DNA of 56,415 nt from Prevotella sp. (GTDB taxonomy: Bacteria > Bacteroidota > Bacteroidia > Bacteroidales > Bacteroidaceae): assembly GCA_017965725.1 (NCBI GenBank), contig JAGCPK010000046.1, forward strand, positions 1 to 56,415, in the 5' to 3' direction. Both the position numbers and the translations under genes were made by a program. Below are positions 7,974-16,193 of the stretch, piece by piece. Position 1 is the stretch's first letter; every line of letters begins with the position of its first letter. Under the pieces are notes generated by a model, which saw only the letters and a program-made list of their open reading frames with translations, did no database searches and was not told where the DNA came from.

Positions 7974-8869
7974 TGAAGAGAATGATTATACTGGCACTCG
8001 CCCTTGTGGCGGGTGCTTCTTTGTATTCTGTCAGTGCCGCCTCGAAGAAGAAGGTGGATAAGAAGACAGCACAGCCCGTGCAGTTGAAGAATGGCAGCGA
8101 CTCCCTCAGTTATGCTGCCGGTATGAGCATCACCAACGGACTGATACAGTTCCTGGTAGGACAGCAGGGTGTTGACACGACCTATATGGCCGACTTCGTG
8201 AAAGGTTTTCAAGAGGTGGTGAATGCAGGCAATGATCCTCAGAAGAAGGCTTATGCCGCTGGTATGGAGATTGCTGCTCAGGTGCGTGACCGTATGTTGC
8301 CCAGTATGGTGAAGGACTTTACCGACTCTCCCGACTCCATCGTCAGCAGTCTGGTATATCGCGGTTTTGCCGATGCCTTGCAGAAAGACACCACCGTCTT
8401 CAAACAGGATGCTGCAGAGAGATTCTTCAGAGAGCGCCAGCAAATCGACCAGGCTGCCAAGGAGGAGAAACTCTACGGTCCGAACAGAGATGCTGGTGAG
8501 AAGTTCCTGGCTGAGAATGCCAAGAAGGAAGGTGTGGTAACCTTGCGTAGCGGACTGCAGTACAAGGTGATCGAAGCGGGAAATGGTGAGATTCCCAAGA
8601 AGACAGACAAGGTGCAGGTGCACTACGAGGGTCGTCTGGTGGATGGTACGGTGTTCGACGCATCCAGGAAGCATGGCGACAAGCCTCTTGAGTTCCGCGC
8701 AGATCAGGTGATCAAGGGCTGGACAGAGGCGCTGACCATGATGCCTGTGGGTTCGAAGTGGCAACTCTACATCCCCTACAATCTGGCCTATGGCAACCGT
8801 GATCAAGGCGATATCAAGCCTTATAGTGCCTTGATCTTCGATGTGGAACTGTTAGGTATCGTAAAATAA
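7973..8869 (+). CDS. FKBP-type peptidyl-prolyl isomerase, periplasmic
   Basis: Third FKBP paralogue, 298 residues, with a cleavable signal peptide (hydrophobic residues 3-22 ending VSAAS) and no lipobox cysteine, so it is probably soluble in the periplasm. A lysine-rich stretch (KKKVDKKTAQ) follows the signal. The dimerisation segment (SDSLSYAAGMSITNG) and the FKBP domain (VQVHYEGRLVDGTVFDAS, VIKGWTEALTMM) match the other two copies. The start overlaps the previous stop by one base, so translation is probably coupled. Together the three genes place related isomerases in cytoplasm, membrane anchor and periplasm. Confidence 0.94.
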   Translation: MKRMIILALALVAGASLYSVSAASKKKVDKKTAQPVQLKNGSDSLSYAAGMSITNGLIQFLVGQQGVDTTYMADFVKGFQEVVNAGNDPQKKAYAAGMEIAAQVRDRMLPSMVKDFTDSPDSIVSSLVYRGFADALQKDTTVFKQDAAERFFRERQQIDQAAKEEKLYGPNRDAGEKFLAENAKKEGVVTLRSGLQYKVIEAGNGEIPKKTDKVQVHYEGRLVDGTVFDASRKHGDKPLEFRADQVIKGWTEALTMMPVGSKWQLYIPYNLAYGNRDQGDIKPYSALIFDVELLGIVK

Positions 8870-8878
8870 CAAATAGGA

Positions 8879-9346
8879 ATGGAGAAGATTGATCATCTTG
8901 ACAGGAAGATTCTGAGCATTCTCTCTAAGAATGCGCGAATCCCGTTTAAGGATGTGGCAGCCGAGTGTAATGTCTCGCGTGCCGCCATCCATCAGCGTGT
9001 GCAGCATCTCATCGAGGCCGATGTCATCACGGGCAGTGGCTTCGATGTCAATCCGAAGAGTCTGGGCTATTCGACATGTACCTATGTGGGTATCAACCTC
9101 GAGAAAGGCTCGATGTATAAGGATGTGGTGGAGCGCCTGCAACATATTCCCGAGGTGGTGGAGTGTCATTTCACCACAGGTCCTTACACCATGATGGTGA
9201 AACTCTATGCCCGCGACAACGAGCAGTTGATGGACTTGCTGAACGGCAAGTTGCAGAGCACCCCGGGTGTTGTCGCTACGGAGACCCTGATCTCGCTGGA
9301 GCAGAGCATCAGAAGGGAGATTCCTGTCAATCTGGATGAAAAATAA
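8879..9346 (+). CDS. Lrp/AsnC-family transcriptional regulator
   Basis: A 155-residue feast/famine regulator. The N-terminal winged helix-turn-helix spans about residues 5-55 (LDRKILSILSKNARIPFKDV, then NVSRAAIHQRVQHL). The C-terminal RAM/AsnC ligand-binding domain follows from about residue 65 and contains the usual glycine turn (HFTTGPYTMMVKLYARD). Members bind amino acids and form octamers that wrap DNA. It sits 9 bp after the third FKBP gene and 11 bp before a fused amidotransferase/dipeptidase, so it may sense amino acids released by that enzyme (inference from neighbourhood). Confidence 0.93.
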   Translation: MEKIDHLDRKILSILSKNARIPFKDVAAECNVSRAAIHQRVQHLIEADVITGSGFDVNPKSLGYSTCTYVGINLEKGSMYKDVVERLQHIPEVVECHFTTGPYTMMVKLYARDNEQLMDLLNGKLQSTPGVVATETLISLEQSIRREIPVNLDEK

Positions 9347-9357
9347 ATAAATAGGAT

Positions 9358-11109
9358 ATGGGTAAGTTTGAACTGCAGTCGTATCTCGACAAGGTCTATT
9401 CGCGTTTTCCTGAGGCAGAATATCAGCCTGTCATCGGTATCACAGGCAATTTCGAGGATATCACCTGTAAACTGAGTCAGGGCTACTACCAGTCGGTGGT
9501 GGCTGCTGGTGGTGTGCCGATGATTATCCCGCCTGTGGAGGATGCCAACACGTTGGTCAACACCCTTGACCGCATCGACGCGCTGATCCTCAGCGGTGGT
9601 GGCGACATCAACCCCCTCTTCGGCGGTGATGAACCCTCGCCCCGTCTGCGTGGCATCAATCAGAAGCGCGACTTACCCGAACTGATGATCACCCGTCTGG
9701 CCTACAACCGTCAGATACCTATCTTGGGCATCTGCCGTGGTATCCAGACACTGGCTATTGCCCTTGGCGGCAAGGTGGCCCAGGACATCAGTATCCAGAC
9801 GAATATCAAACACTCGCAGGAGGCAGACCGTGCGGAGCAGACGCACAGCGTGAAACTTGTGCAGGACTCCATCCTCTACAAACTGTATGGAGAAGAGAAG
9901 ATCTACGTGAACTCCTTCCACCATCAGGCAGTGAAAGAGGCTGGCGACAAGTTCCGCGTGGTGGCAAAGTCGTCGGATGGTATCATCGAGGCCATGGAGA
10001 GCAGTGAGTTCAAGTCGATCATCGGTGTGCAGTGGCACCCCGAGTGCCTTGAGGAGGGTATGCCCCTGTTCCGCTGGCTGGTGGAGGAGGCCAAGGCTTT
10101 CCGTAAGGCCAACGAACTGCATGATCGTGTGCTCACCCTCGACACCCACTGCGACACGCCGATGTTCTTCCCGCAGGGCATCCATTTCAATCATCGCGAC
10201 TCGAAGATCCTCGTCGATCTGCATAAGATGAGCGAGGGTCGTCAGGATGCCACCATCATGGTGGCCTACCTGCCCCAGCCGAAGATTGGCGAGACCTTCT
10301 CTTCGCAGGTCGAGTTCGACGTGCCGGGGCCGTTGGAGTATGCCGACCTCATCTTCGACAAGATTGAGGAGATTGTGAAGGCCAATCGCAAGTATATCAG
10401 TATTGCCCGTACGCCAAGCGACCTCTATGAGGACAAGCGTCATGGACGTAAGTCCATCATGCTGGGTATTGAGAACGGACTGGCCCTCAACGGACAGTTG
10501 CAAAACCTGCAGCACTTCGTCCAGCGCGGGGTGGTCTATATCACCCTCTGCCATAATGGCGACAATGACATCTGCGACTCTGCCAAGGGCTGTAACACAC
10601 ATGGCGGTGTGAGCCGTTTCGGCGAACAGGTCATCCGCGAGATGAACCGTCTCGGCATCATGGTCGATCTGAGCCATGCGGCAGAGAAGAGTTTCTACGA
10701 CGCCCTGGAGATTAGCAGTGTCCCCATCGTCTGCAGCCACAGCAGTAGCCGTGCGCTCTGCGACCATCCCCGTAACCTCACCGATGACCAGATGCGTGCA
10801 CTGGCTGCCAAGGGTGGTGTGGCACAGACCACCATCTATCCTGGTTTTCTGAAGAAAGACGGCGAGGCCACCATCCTCGATGCGATAGAGCATCTGGAGC
10901 ATGCCATCAAGGTGATGGGCATCGACCATGTCGGACTGGGTACCGACTTCGACGGCGACGGTGGTGTGCGCGGCTTGGCCGACTCCTCCGAACTGATCAA
11001 CTTCACCCGTCAGTTGCTGGCGCGCCGCTATTCTGAGCGCGACATCCAGAAGATCTGGGGCGGCAACTTCCTCCGCGTCATGGGACTGGTTCAGAAAAGT
11101 AGGAATTAA
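9358..11109 (+). CDS. Fusion: class I glutamine amidotransferase-like (C26) + M19 membrane-type dipeptidase
   Basis: Two hydrolases in one 583-residue chain without signal peptide. Residues 1-245 are a peptidase C26/PuuD-like gamma-glutamyl hydrolase: GGGDINPLFGGDEP, nucleophile Cys126 in GICRG, and His227/Glu229 in QWHPE. Residues 255-583 are a renal-dipeptidase-type M19 enzyme with its zinc ligands: His264/Asp266 (DTHCD), the bridging Glu in GIENG, DLSH and CSHSSSR, and GTDFDGDGG near the end. Both catalytic sets look complete. A plausible job is breakdown of gamma-glutamyl peptides or glutathione-like compounds followed by dipeptide cleavage (inference). It lies 11 bp after the Lrp gene. 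Confidence 0.9.
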   Translation: MGKFELQSYLDKVYSRFPEAEYQPVIGITGNFEDITCKLSQGYYQSVVAAGGVPMIIPPVEDANTLVNTLDRIDALILSGGGDINPLFGGDEPSPRLRGINQKRDLPELMITRLAYNRQIPILGICRGIQTLAIALGGKVAQDISIQTNIKHSQEADRAEQTHSVKLVQDSILYKLYGEEKIYVNSFHHQAVKEAGDKFRVVAKSSDGIIEAMESSEFKSIIGVQWHPECLEEGMPLFRWLVEEAKAFRKANELHDRVLTLDTHCDTPMFFPQGIHFNHRDSKILVDLHKMSEGRQDATIMVAYLPQPKIGETFSSQVEFDVPGPLEYADLIFDKIEEIVKANRKYISIARTPSDLYEDKRHGRKSIMLGIENGLALNGQLQNLQHFVQRGVVYITLCHNGDNDICDSAKGCNTHGGVSRFGEQVIREMNRLGIMVDLSHAAEKSFYDALEISSVPIVCSHSSSRALCDHPRNLTDDQMRALAAKGGVAQTTIYPGFLKKDGEATILDAIEHLEHAIKVMGIDHVGLGTDFDGDGGVRGLADSSELINFTRQLLARRYSERDIQKIWGGNFLRVMGLVQKSRN

Positions 11110-11128
11110 GAATTAGAAATTAAGCATT

Positions 11129-12211
11129 ATGATGACCTCAGACCACGATATCTTGTCTTCGTTCAGACGGGTTTGCCATCCGTTATTACTGTTAGCCGTC
11201 CTTTTCCTGCTGGGTTGCGGTAATCTCCGCAAGCAGACCAACGACAACAGCGTGACGGTACAGCCCGTAGGACCTTCGTTCAATGCCGACAGTGCCTACC
11301 TGTTCTGTCAGCAGCAGTGCGACTTCGGCCCCCGTACCATGAACAGCAAGGCGCACGACGACTGCGAACAGTGGATCATCCGTAAGTTCCAGTCGTACGG
11401 TCTGACAGTCATTCCGCAGAAGACGGTGCTGGAAGCCTACGACGGCACCCCGTTGAAGAGCACGAACATCATCGCCAGTTATAAGCCGGAACTCACCGAC
11501 CGCATCCTGCTCTGTGCCCACTGGGACAGTCGCCCCTGGGCCGACAACGACCCCGATGAGGCCAACTGGCGCAAGCCAGTGATGGCCGCCAACGATGGTG
11601 CCTCTGGTGTTGCTGTGATGCTTGAGATTGCCCGCCTCATTGCTGCCGCCCCCGCAGGGAGCACTCCCTCAGACACTACGGCGGTAGCAAACTCTACACC
11701 CTCCACGCTCAACCCACAACTTGGTATCGACTTCATTTGCTTCGATGCCGAAGACTACGGCTTCCCCCAGTGGGCATCGGGCGAAGACCCGGGCAACACC
11801 TGGGCCTTAGGCTCCCAGTATTGGGCCTCCAATCTGCACAAAGACGGTTATAAGGCCCGCTTCGGCATCCTGCTCGATATGGTAGGCGGTCAGGGAGCGC
11901 AGTTCTATCAGGAAATCATGTCGAAGTATTATGCCTCCCATATTGTCGATAAGGTATGGAAGGCCGCTTCCGTTGTGGGCTACGGCAGTTGTTTCCCCTT
12001 CCGGGAAGGTGGAAACATCACCGACGACCATATCCCCGTGAATACCGTCGCCAAGATTCCCACCATCGACATCATCCCCTGTTATCCCGCCTGTGAGCAG
12101 AGCAACTTCGGTCCTACCTGGCACACCGTCAGCGACGATATGGCCCACATCGACAAAAACACCCTTCAGGCCGTCGGTCAGACCCTCATCCAGGTGCTCT
12201 TCTCAGAATAA
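11129..12211 (+). CDS. M28-family glutaminyl-peptide cyclotransferase-like lipoprotein
   Basis: A 360-residue zinc hydrolase-fold protein exported by a lipoprotein signal with lipobox LLGC (Cys30) after an unusually long n-region. M28/QC motifs are visible: AHWDSRP, NDGASGVAVMLEIARL, CFDAEDYG, LLDMVGG, and a C-terminal HTVSDDM region with the last His ligand. Family members form N-terminal pyroglutamate on exported proteins or act as aminopeptidases; W and D placement favours the cyclase type. Residues about 175-200 (rich in A, P, S, T, N) interrupt the fold with a low-complexity insert. It is probably the last gene of the FKBP-Lrp run. Confidence 0.85.
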   Translation: MMTSDHDILSSFRRVCHPLLLLAVLFLLGCGNLRKQTNDNSVTVQPVGPSFNADSAYLFCQQQCDFGPRTMNSKAHDDCEQWIIRKFQSYGLTVIPQKTVLEAYDGTPLKSTNIIASYKPELTDRILLCAHWDSRPWADNDPDEANWRKPVMAANDGASGVAVMLEIARLIAAAPAGSTPSDTTAVANSTPSTLNPQLGIDFICFDAEDYGFPQWASGEDPGNTWALGSQYWASNLHKDGYKARFGILLDMVGGQGAQFYQEIMSKYYASHIVDKVWKAASVVGYGSCFPFREGGNITDDHIPVNTVAKIPTIDIIPCYPACEQSNFGPTWHTVSDDMAHIDKNTLQAVGQTLIQVLFSE

Positions 12212-12223
12212 GTTTTCGGTATA

Positions 12224-12877
12224 TCAGATCTGTCCTGATTCGACCATGAGGACGACGCGCTCCGTGAGTCGGTCCACGCCCTCGGCATCATAGCCCTTCT
12301 TCAGGCTGGCGCCGAAGGCCCATGCGAAGGTCTGCCAGAAGCCCGCGCGGAACGGCCCCATAAAGGCCTGAATCACCTCGTACGACGAGGAGTGACACTC
12401 GCGGTCAATCAGTTTGATGAGCAGTTTACCCTGTGAGTAGGTCAGTTTCTTCATCTTCGGTTTATAGGTCTTGAATATTTCGTTCTCCACCTTCTTCATG
12501 TGTTCTTCCTTCGCCTCCTTGGTGGGGATGGTCTCCAGTATCTCTGTCGTCTCGTAAAGCAGTTGCTTGGCTTCCTTGGCAATGGGTAGCACCTTCTTCA
12601 CGTTGGTGACGAGTCGCATATAGGCTTTAGCCTGTTTATTGTTCTTGAAGGTCAGTTGTGGATAGACATACACGTTGTTCATCTCCATATACTGTATGCT
12701 GTCGCCCTGGTGCAGCACCTTTCCCACCTTCACCGTCGGCACAAACGAGGGGGAGTCCATCTCCGCCAGCACCTGTTCTGCCGTCATTCGCTCTTCTTGA
12801 GCGAATGCGGTGATAAGTGATAAGTGAAAAGTGATAAGTATCGCTATCACCCTCAGATATGGGCCTGTCTTTATCAT
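12224..12877 (-). CDS. DUF4294 domain-containing exported protein
   Basis: A 217-residue Bacteroidota-specific protein with a signal peptide ending AFAQ and a DUF4294 body (NNVYVYPQLTFKNNKQAKAY; LTYSQGKLLIKLIDRE near residue 150). Function is unknown. The hydrophobic core of its signal peptide (ILITFHLSLIT) is encoded by a short tandem repeat, and a 9-bp hairpin directly follows it. The gene is convergent with the M28 gene, 12 bp apart, and divergent from the helix-hairpin-helix gene; a -7 box lies just upstream. Confidence 0.85.
   Translation of the reverse strand: MIKTGPYLRVIAILITFHLSLITAFAQEERMTAEQVLAEMDSPSFVPTVKVGKVLHQGDSIQYMEMNNVYVYPQLTFKNNKQAKAYMRLVTNVKKVLPIAKEAKQLLYETTEILETIPTKEAKEEHMKKVENEIFKTYKPKMKKLTYSQGKLLIKLIDRECHSSSYEVIQAFMGPFRAGFWQTFAWAFGASLKKGYDAEGVDRLTERVVLMVESGQI
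12785..12807. repeat. 9-bp inverted repeat in DUF4294 gene
   Basis: CATTCGCTC and GAGCGAATG form a perfect hairpin with a 5-base loop, inside the coding region just after the signal-peptide repeat. It could form an mRNA hairpin early in the gene. Confidence 0.6.
12808..12840. repeat. GTGATAA-type tandem repeat encoding a signal-peptide core
   Basis: The plus strand reads short iterations of GTGATAA and AGTGAAAA. On the coding (minus) strand these become TTATCAC and TTTTCAC and encode the hydrophobic residues of the DUF4294 signal peptide. It resembles the short AT-rich linkers seen between genes here, such as 11105-11127. Confidence 0.6.
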
Positions 12878-12885
12878 TGCGCTTG

Positions 12886-12893
12886 CAAAAGTA
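12886..12893 (-). promoter_or_regulatory. -7 box for DUF4294 gene
   Basis: The minus strand reads TACTTTTGCA, about 9 bases upstream of the ATG at 12877, which implies a very short leader. Confidence 0.45.
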
Positions 12894-12958
12894 CTTAGTT
12901 TTTCCGAATAGGCGATAAAAATGGCTGTTGATTTTGCATTTATTTCAAAAAATAAGAG

Positions 12959-12966
12959 TAACTTTG
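12959..12966 (+). promoter_or_regulatory. -7 box for helix-hairpin-helix gene
   Basis: TAACTTTG followed by CA, with a TTTG 22 bp upstream (12933-12936) as a possible -33 element. The transcript would begin about 12972, which favours the ATG at 13003 over the one at 12979. Confidence 0.55.
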
Positions 12967-13002
12967 CACTGAATTTGAATGTCTAACTTAGATTTAGTAA
13001 GT

Positions 13003-14976
13003 ATGAAGGCACGGATCGTGTTGGCTTTAATGGTGATGACGTTGAACGTTCAGGCGCAGTCGGAACGGGCATGGACACAGTATTTTAATGAGGTGATGAC
13101 AGTAGAGGATGTCGGCACCGCACAATGGGAGGAGACATACGAACTGTTGTGTGAACTGGAACAGCACCCGATGGATATCAATCAGGCGACGAGGGAACAG
13201 TTGGAGCAGTTACCGTTTCTGTCGGCGCAGCAGGTGGAGGAGATTGTAGAGTATCTCTACCGCTACGGACCGATGAAGTCACTGGCGGAGTTGCAGATGC
13301 TCCGCTCGCTCGACAATGAACGACGTAGGTTGCTTACCTATTTTATATATATAGGTGAGTCGGGAACTGTAGATTCCCGACAACACAACTATGCTCACCA
13401 TGAACTGATGGCGACGGGACGGATTCCTTTCTATGAACGAAAGGGCGGCGTAGATGGCTATCAAGGTTATCCGTATCGTCACTGGCTGAAATACCAGTTT
13501 ACGTATGGTGACCAAGTGAAGGCAGGACTTGTGGGCTCTCAGGATGCAGGAGAACCGTTTTTTTCGGGAAAGAACCGTCTTGGCTATGATTATTATTCCG
13601 TCTGGCTGCAACTAAAACAGTTGGGCAGATTGGAGTCGCTGGTATTAGGTAAATATCGCGTGTCGATGGGGATGGGGTTAATCATCAATAATAGTTTTAG
13701 TCTTGGCAAGGTGTCGATGTTACAAAACATGGGACGTCCGACGAGTACGCTCCGTGCCCATTCTTCCCGTTCTTCCGACGGTTATCTGCAAGGGGCAGCG
13801 GCTACGGTGAGAATAGCCAGAGGACTGACAGCGACGGGCTTTATTTCTTATCGTGCAATGGATGCCACCCTCAACAAGGACGGGGTGACGGTATCGTCCA
13901 TCATTACCTCTGGCTATCATCGTACGGAGACGGAACTGGAGAAGAAAAACAACCTGAAGAATACAACTTTTGGCGGGAATGTCCGCTACCAGACCAATGG
14001 CTATCATGCAGGATTGAATGTGGTGGGGACGCACTTGAACCGTGAACTGAAGCCCAACACCTCTGTGCTCTACCGTCAGCACTATGCGCAGGGTTATGAC
14101 TTCCTGAACGTGAGTGTCGACTATGGTTATGTGCATCACCGTTTCTCTGTGAATGGCGAGACGGCTCTGAATCGTGATGGGGCGCTGGCTACTATCAACA
14201 GTCTGAGTCTGCAACTCGGCAGCGAGTGGAGTCTGATGGCGCTCTATCGTTTCTACTCCTACCGTTACACCTCGCTCTATGCTAATAGTTACTGTGATGG
14301 GGGTAGTGTACAAAATGAGAGTGGTATCTATCTGGGAGCCACCTGGCAACCTACACCGTCGTGGAAACTGATGGCTTATATAGACTACGCCTATTTCCCC
14401 TGGGCCAAGTATCAGATATCGCAGTCGTCCCATTCATGGGATCAACTGCTACAAGTGTCATATAGCAAAAAGCATTGGTCATTCGGAGGGCGTTACCGAC
14501 TCCATATCCGACAAAAAGACAATGACGACAAAACGGCACTTATCACGAGGATGGAGCATCGGGGCAGGGTCAGTGCCGAGTATAGTCGGGTATGGAGCAG
14601 CAAGACACAGGTGGACTTTGGCTTTACTTCTTTCAAGGAGCATGAGAAGGGGCTGATGGTCAGCGAGACATTAGGCTTTACGCATCGTTGGTTACGCCTG
14701 AATGGTGGGATGGGTTATTTCCATACCGATAGTTACGACAGTCGTGTCTATCTCTATGAGTTAGGCCCGCTTTATTCCTATTCCGTCACACAGTTCAGTG
14801 GCGAGGGTATCCGTTACTGGCTGATAGCGAGAGCCAATATTGGCTCTCGTCTGATGCTGACGGCAAAGTTGGGTATCACCAACTATTTTGACCGCTCTAC
14901 CATCGGCAGCAGTTACCAGCAGATCAACCGCTCCTCCCAAACAGACCTCGACTTGCAGGTAAGATGGAAGTTTTGA
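13003..14976 (+). CDS. Helix-hairpin-helix protein with outer-membrane-barrel-like body
   Basis: An exported protein of about 657 residues. The start at 13003 gives a normal signal peptide (MKARIVLALMVMTLNVQAQ); an in-frame ATG at 12979 would lie almost at the transcription start. Residues about 45-105 hold ComEA-like helix-hairpin-helix repeats (MDINQATREQLEQLPFLS, then YGPMKSLAELQMLR). The remaining 550 residues are aromatic-rich alternating strands (YRVSMGMGLI, YSRVWSSKTQVDFGF) ending LDLQVRWKF with a terminal Phe, typical of an outer-membrane beta-barrel. Bacteroidota carry such fusions, but their role is not known to me; a link with DNA uptake or secretion is speculative. Downstream is a convergent TlpA gene. 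Confidence 0.75.
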   Translation: MKARIVLALMVMTLNVQAQSERAWTQYFNEVMTVEDVGTAQWEETYELLCELEQHPMDINQATREQLEQLPFLSAQQVEEIVEYLYRYGPMKSLAELQMLRSLDNERRRLLTYFIYIGESGTVDSRQHNYAHHELMATGRIPFYERKGGVDGYQGYPYRHWLKYQFTYGDQVKAGLVGSQDAGEPFFSGKNRLGYDYYSVWLQLKQLGRLESLVLGKYRVSMGMGLIINNSFSLGKVSMLQNMGRPTSTLRAHSSRSSDGYLQGAAATVRIARGLTATGFISYRAMDATLNKDGVTVSSIITSGYHRTETELEKKNNLKNTTFGGNVRYQTNGYHAGLNVVGTHLNRELKPNTSVLYRQHYAQGYDFLNVSVDYGYVHHRFSVNGETALNRDGALATINSLSLQLGSEWSLMALYRFYSYRYTSLYANSYCDGGSVQNESGIYLGATWQPTPSWKLMAYIDYAYFPWAKYQISQSSHSWDQLLQVSYSKKHWSFGGRYRLHIRQKDNDDKTALITRMEHRGRVSAEYSRVWSSKTQVDFGFTSFKEHEKGLMVSETLGFTHRWLRLNGGMGYFHTDSYDSRVYLYELGPLYSYSVTQFSGEGIRYWLIARANIGSRLMLTAKLGITNYFDRSTIGSSYQQINRSSQTDLDLQVRWKF

Positions 14977-14999
14977 TAACTCTTGGAGTCGGAATAAAA

Positions 15000-16085
15000 C
15001 TATTCGCCGAAGATTTCCTCCAGTTGAGTATGGAGGGCCTGGGCGCGGAGGCCACGGGCCACAATCTGGCCTTGCGGGTCGATGAGCAGGTTGTCGGGGA
15101 TACTGTTGACACTATAGACCCCTGAGGCGACGGTCTTCCAACCCTTCAGGTCGGAGAGGTGGATCCACGGCATCTTCAACTCGTCGATGGCCTTCAACCA
15201 CGGCTCTTTCTTGTTGTCGAACGACAGACCGACGATGTCGAAGCCCTTATCATGGTACTTCTCGTAGGCTGCCACCACGTTGGGCATCTCTGCCTTGCAG
15301 GGGCCGCACCAGGAGGCCCAGAAATCGACGAGCACCCATTTGCCCTTACCGACATATTCGCTCAACTTATGCATGTTGCCATTGACGTCGGCCTCTTCCA
15401 GGTCGGTGAACTGCTGGCCGATAAAGGCGTTCTTTAATGCTTCCTGTTCCTTCTCATAAGCCCACTCCTTCACCTGTTGCTGGACGAGGGGATGGCTGGC
15501 CCAGACGGGCTTGGTGGCGATGAGGCTGTCCAGTTTATCAGATCCGTTTAAGTCTCTATATTCACCGACGAAGGCGGCGGGGATCAGTGTCTGATTCTCC
15601 TCTGTGAAGATCTTCTCTATCTGTTCGCCCATCTTCAGCACGGCGACCATCATTGCACCTGCCAACTCGTACTTATTATTCTCGCGCTCCTCCTGTGACA
15701 TGTTTTGAATCTTACGCTCTATATTGCCAAGAGGGGCATTGGCTGCCATGTCGTAGGACACAAGGCGCTCGTTGAGGGACGAGCCTTTCAGTGTGCTGTC
15801 GTTGAGGTTGACGGTGACGGGGGTGCCATCGTTGAAGAAGAGCGTGGCCCAGTCTAATCCTTCCTGGCCGACTGCCAGGAGGGCGTCTTTCTCGGCTGTG
15901 CCGCTGAGCGTGAACTTGTTGTTGGCTACGACAGTGGTGGCAACCTGTTGACGGGTCTGTCGGTTGAGCAACGTGACGGTGGCGCCGTTGGACTTACTGA
16001 TACCATTGACGGTAAACTTTACCTGTTGTGCCTCTGTGGGCAGTGCAGCCAGTATCAGGGCTGCCAAAAATAATATCTTTTTCAT
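15000..16085 (-). CDS. TlpA-family thiol-disulfide oxidoreductase with DUF4369
   Basis: A periplasmic thioredoxin-fold protein of 361 residues. A signal peptide (residues 1-20) is followed by a DUF4369 domain (about 22-110, beta-rich), a helical linker, and a TlpA/AhpC-like thioredoxin domain with the redox motif C260-G-P-C263 in DFWASWCGPCKAEMPN. Such proteins reduce or exchange disulfides in the periplasm. A complete -33/-7 promoter lies upstream. A second, shorter TlpA protein lies at 54690-55244, sharing DFWASWCGPC and the MPNVV-AYE-YH segment. Confidence 0.93.
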   Translation of the reverse strand: MKKILFLAALILAALPTEAQQVKFTVNGISKSNGATVTLLNRQTRQQVATTVVANNKFTLSGTAEKDALLAVGQEGLDWATLFFNDGTPVTVNLNDSTLKGSSLNERLVSYDMAANAPLGNIERKIQNMSQEERENNKYELAGAMMVAVLKMGEQIEKIFTEENQTLIPAAFVGEYRDLNGSDKLDSLIATKPVWASHPLVQQQVKEWAYEKEQEALKNAFIGQQFTDLEEADVNGNMHKLSEYVGKGKWVLVDFWASWCGPCKAEMPNVVAAYEKYHDKGFDIVGLSFDNKKEPWLKAIDELKMPWIHLSDLKGWKTVASGVYSVNSIPDNLLIDPQGQIVARGLRAQALHTQLEEIFGE

Positions 16086-16114
16086 ATCTGTGATTAATTA
16101 AACTTTTTCGGTTG

Positions 16115-16146
16115 CAAAGTTAAGACTTTTTTCCCAAGCCTCCAAA
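16115..16146 (-). promoter_or_regulatory. Promoter of TlpA-DUF4369 gene
   Basis: The minus strand carries TTTG (16146-16143), a 20-bp spacer, then TAACTTTG (16122-16115). Spacing and both elements fit the Bacteroidota housekeeping consensus. The -7 box lies about 30 bases before the ATG. Confidence 0.65.
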
Positions 16147-16193
16147 CTTTTCAGTTCTCAATTGTTTGCTTCCTGTTTGCAATAGTTCGCACC

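Noticed and set aside
7874..8806. A 310-codon minus-strand frame opposite the third FKBP gene
   Set aside because: Antisense shadow of a clear FKBP gene; composition without signal or motif.
9673..10929. A 418-codon open frame antisense to the amidotransferase/dipeptidase fusion
   Set aside because: It mirrors the codon bias of the real gene and has no recognisable domain or promoter.
13279..13611. Small minus-strand open frame inside the helix-hairpin-helix gene
   Set aside because: No start signal, no motif, fully antisense to a long conserved-looking frame.
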